A stretch of 7,117 bases of DNA, from contig JBAQYM010000282.1 of NCBI GenBank assembly GCA_049300095.1, forward strand, positions 1 to 7,117. The letters are read 5' to 3'. This document shows positions 5,734 through 7,117 of the stretch, piece by piece. Numbering within the stretch: the first letter of the stretch is position 1; the number at the start of each line of letters is the position of its first letter. Source of the stretch: SbD1 sp049300095. Lineage in GTDB: Bacteria > Desulfobacterota > Syntrophobacteria > Syntrophobacterales > Syntrophobacteraceae. Under the pieces are notes generated by a model, which worked only from the letters and a program-made list of their open reading frames with translations, did not search any database and had not been told where the DNA came from. The translations under genes and the position numbers were made by a program.

Positions 5734-5745
5734 GCGAGGCCTCGC
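5734..5745. repeat. 12-bp perfect palindrome between nth and pilT
   Basis: GCGAGGCCTCGC is fully palindromic. On the minus strand it can instead pair GCGAGGC with the next GCCTCGC as a 7-bp stem. A T-rich run (GATTTTCGTTT) follows, but more than ten bases later. It could be a weak nth terminator or a processing hairpin; it is too imperfect for a firm terminator call. Confidence 0.35.
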
Positions 5746-5761
5746 TGAATGAGTGCGTCCC

Positions 5762-6421
5762 TCACGCCTTGGGCGTGGACGCATCCATCCCGTAGTCGCA
5801 CTCGGGCCGCAGCGGACAAATCGAGCACTTCGGCTTCCTGGCGATACAAATCCTCCTGCCGTGCTGGATCAGTTGGTGCCCGAACTTGATCCACTTCTCC
5901 TTCGGCACGGCGGCCATGAGGTCCTGTTCGATCTTGTCGCGGTCTTTTTGGGCGGTCAGTCCGAGCCTTGTCGACACGCGGTCGACATGCGTGTCCACAA
6001 CGACCCCCGGAATGCCGAACGAATTTCCCAGGACGACGTTTGCGGTCTTGCGCCCGATCCCCGGCAGCTTGACCAGGGTGTCGAGGTCCGCGGGGACTTC
6101 CCCGCCGAACCGGTCGGCGAGCACGCGGCAGGACTCCTTGATGGCCTTCGCCTTGTTGTGATAAAAGCCTGTGGACCTGATGTCCTCTTCCAGGTCCTGG
6201 ATCGGCGCTTCGGCATAGGCTTTGGCGGTGGGGTATTTTGGGAAAAGGGCGGGGGTCACCCTGTTGACCCGCTCGTCCGTGCACTGGGCCGAGAGGATCG
6301 TTGCAACCAGAAGCTGGAGCGGGTCCCGGAACGTGAGCGAGCACTCCGCGTCCGGGTAGAGTTCGTCGAGCTTTTTTAAGATTGACCGGACCCTGTCGCC
6401 TGGTGTATGCGGTGCGCTCAC
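5762..6421 (-). CDS. nth: Endonuclease III (DNA glycosylase/AP lyase), 219 aa
   Basis: This base-excision-repair enzyme removes oxidised pyrimidines and cleaves the abasic site by beta-elimination. The helix-hairpin-helix LPGIGRKTANVVL (119-131) carries the catalytic Lys125, and the following VDTHVDRV carries the catalytic Asp143 (matching Lys120 and Asp138 of the E. coli enzyme). The C-terminal 4Fe-4S loop is intact: C192-x6-C199-x2-C202-x5-C208. LSAQCTDERVN near residue 43 is the usual N-terminal signature, and length is normal (E. coli Nth is 211 aa). It starts at GTG 6419-6421 with AAGGAG 5 nt upstream. pilT follows in the same direction after a 106-nt gap, so co-transcription is possible but not compelling. 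A candidate promoter lies at 6476-6504. Confidence 0.97.
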   Translation of the reverse strand: MSAPHTPGDRVRSILKKLDELYPDAECSLTFRDPLQLLVATILSAQCTDERVNRVTPALFPKYPTAKAYAEAPIQDLEEDIRSTGFYHNKAKAIKESCRVLADRFGGEVPADLDTLVKLPGIGRKTANVVLGNSFGIPGVVVDTHVDRVSTRLGLTAQKDRDKIEQDLMAAVPKEKWIKFGHQLIQHGRRICIARKPKCSICPLRPECDYGMDASTPKA

Positions 6422-6475
6422 GTTATCTCCTTCGAACTGTTATGGATTGGCGCCGGTTTTTCCCGAAATCGAATT

Positions 6476-6504
6476 TTTATGCCAAAGTTCCTGTTTGATT
6501 TCAA
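6476..6504 (-). promoter_or_regulatory. Candidate sigma-70-type promoter for nth
   Basis: On the minus strand TTGAAA (6499-6504) and CATAAA (6476-6481) are separated by exactly 17 bp and lie 55 nt or more before the nth GTG. The -10 is only a partial match. The -35 overlaps that of the divergent candidate promoter at 6495-6524. Confidence 0.35.
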
Positions 6505-6524
6505 GCCGAAAGAATTTATATATT
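6495..6524 (+). promoter_or_regulatory. Candidate promoter for the 137-aa Cys-rich gene
   Basis: TTGATT (6495-6500) is followed by an AT-rich stretch offering TATATA (6517-6522, 16-bp spacer) or TATATT (6519-6524, 18-bp spacer). It lies about 60 nt before the ATG at 6583. The AT richness contrasts with the surrounding GC-rich sequence. Confidence 0.4.
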
Positions 6525-6582
6525 GGGGAATGTCGGCGGACCGGCATGATCACTCATAAAGAAAGGCACATGGGCGGAAACG

Positions 6583-6996
6583 ATGGATGAGATTAAGATG
6601 AAAAACCTGTTCAGGTCTATAACAGCAAAAGCCCCGAACGGGAGGAGGCTTTCCGGTGCTCACATCATCGTCTGCCCCTTTTGCGAAAACGGCCATCCCA
6701 TTCCCACCGATTTCGATTCGATCCACCGCTGCACCTGCGGCGCATGCTACAAGGTGTGCGCGAACGACACCCTGGAAAACGGGGTCGGGGACATTGCCGG
6801 CGAGCTGTGGAACGATGAGGAACTCAGTTTTGTCCGGCAGGTGCCGGTTGATTTTTGCAATATCGTGATAGAAAAAAACTTCGACCGCCTGCTGGACCTG
6901 AAACAGACATCCAACGACCACAGCGGGATCGAACGTTTCTGCAAATACGACATCAACCTTGCCCTGAGCCTCGTTTGGGTAAAGCGGCTTTTCTGA
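6583..6996 (+). CDS. Cysteine-rich protein of unknown function, 137 aa
   Basis: I do not recognise a named family. The N-terminal half holds a likely zinc-ribbon-like site: C31-x2-C34 (CPFCENGHPI) followed by C50-x-C52-x2-C55-x3-C59 (CTCGACYKVC). The C-terminal half is acidic-to-neutral and predicted-looking helical (ELWNDEELSFV, NFDRLLDLKQ), with isolated C92 and C120. There is no signal peptide or membrane helix. ATG 6583 is preceded by GGCGGA, a weak Shine-Dalgarno; ATG at codon 6 is an alternative start but is no better placed. It is the only rightward gene and has its own candidate promoter. A small metal-binding regulator or assembly protein is conceivable, but nothing in the context proves a role. 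Confidence 0.75.
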   Translation: MDEIKMKNLFRSITAKAPNGRRLSGAHIIVCPFCENGHPIPTDFDSIHRCTCGACYKVCANDTLENGVGDIAGELWNDEELSFVRQVPVDFCNIVIEKNFDRLLDLKQTSNDHSGIERFCKYDINLALSLVWVKRLF

Positions 6997-7064
6997 GCGT
7001 GCCCCCTCCCCCGGGCCCCAATGCTGTTGCCTTAATGAAGCGCTTGAGCATATTGTCATTTCGA

Positions 7065-7117
7065 CCGGAGGGAGAAATCTTTCCGTGGTGCGGAACAAAC
7101 AAGATTTCTCCCTCCGG
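7065..7117. repeat. Inverted repeat at window end (GTCATTTCGACCGGAGGGAG family)
   Basis: CCGGAGGGAGAAATCTT (7065-7081) and its exact reverse complement (7101-7117) flank a 19-nt loop that contains a smaller hairpin (TTCCG 7081-7085 with CGGAA 7091-7095). The arm likely extends beyond the window, because the left side continues as GTCATTTCGA. The left-arm sequence resembles a dispersed intergenic repeat I know from many bacterial genomes. It lies 68 nt after the stop of the 137-aa gene. Confidence 0.75.

Noticed and set aside
4606..5748. Several plus-strand open frames opposite pilT
   Set aside because: Shadows of pilT, whose Walker A, Walker B and His boxes are unmistakable on the minus strand.
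5656..5784. 43-residue N-terminal extension of pilT
   Set aside because: It would translate the duplicated ribosome-binding units and overlap the end of nth. The PilT fold begins right after ATG 5655.
1..7117. CRISPR array, tRNA or rRNA genes, integrase or att sites
   Set aside because: No regularly spaced direct repeats, no tRNA or rRNA-like segments and no recombinase gene are visible on either strand.

Overview
The window reads as an accessory or housekeeping-edge stretch of an anaerobic, GC-rich bacterium. My best guess is a Desulfobacterota/Syntrophobacterales-like lineage. This is inferred from a heterodisulfide-reductase-like Fe-S oxidoreductase next to an HdrA/QmoA-type remnant, two YkgJ-type cysteine-cluster proteins and a PilT ATPase. 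No marker gene in the window fixes the taxonomy.

Layout, left to right. Nearly everything is transcribed leftward (minus strand). Positions 1-128 hold no gene. Then come two YkgJ-family genes (129-908 and 1254-1976), clearly paralogous along their whole length, separated by a 345-bp spacer filled with GC-rich palindromic repeats. Directly upstream of the second ykgJ gene, 22 nt away, is a small seven-cysteine protein gene (1999-2259). A 141-bp near-perfect palindromic element (2335-2475) separates this unit from an HdrD/HdrBC-like Fe-S oxidoreductase gene (2510-3670). Immediately upstream, and overlapping its start by 11 nt, is the decayed 3' end of an HdrA/QmoA-like flavoprotein gene (about 3660-4046). 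It is interrupted by a TAG codon and its N-terminal two-thirds is missing. Positions 4107-4358 show nothing recognisable, and 4359-4533 is another inverted-repeat element. Next come an orphan PilT-type ATPase gene (4570-5655) and nth, endonuclease III (5762-6421, GTG start). A 161-bp divergent promoter region leads to the only rightward gene, a 137-aa cysteine-rich protein of unknown function (6583-6996). The window ends in one more inverted repeat (7065-7117).

How the genes fit together. The Hdr-like protein has an HdrC-like dicluster domain fused to an HdrB-like double CCG domain. It would normally work with an electron-bifurcating or electron-transferring HdrA/QmoA-type flavoprotein. Its local partner is a pseudogene, so either another HdrA/Etf serves it or the module is decaying. 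The YkgJ pair and the small Cys-rich protein form a probable short operon of metal- or Fe-S-binding proteins of unknown role. nth and pilT are independent of these.

I did not find a convincing new multi-gene system. The most informative signals are the hdrA/qmoA remnant, the density of several different palindromic repeat families in 7 kb, and two genes (ykgJ-1 and pilT) whose Shine-Dalgarno regions are tandemly duplicated.
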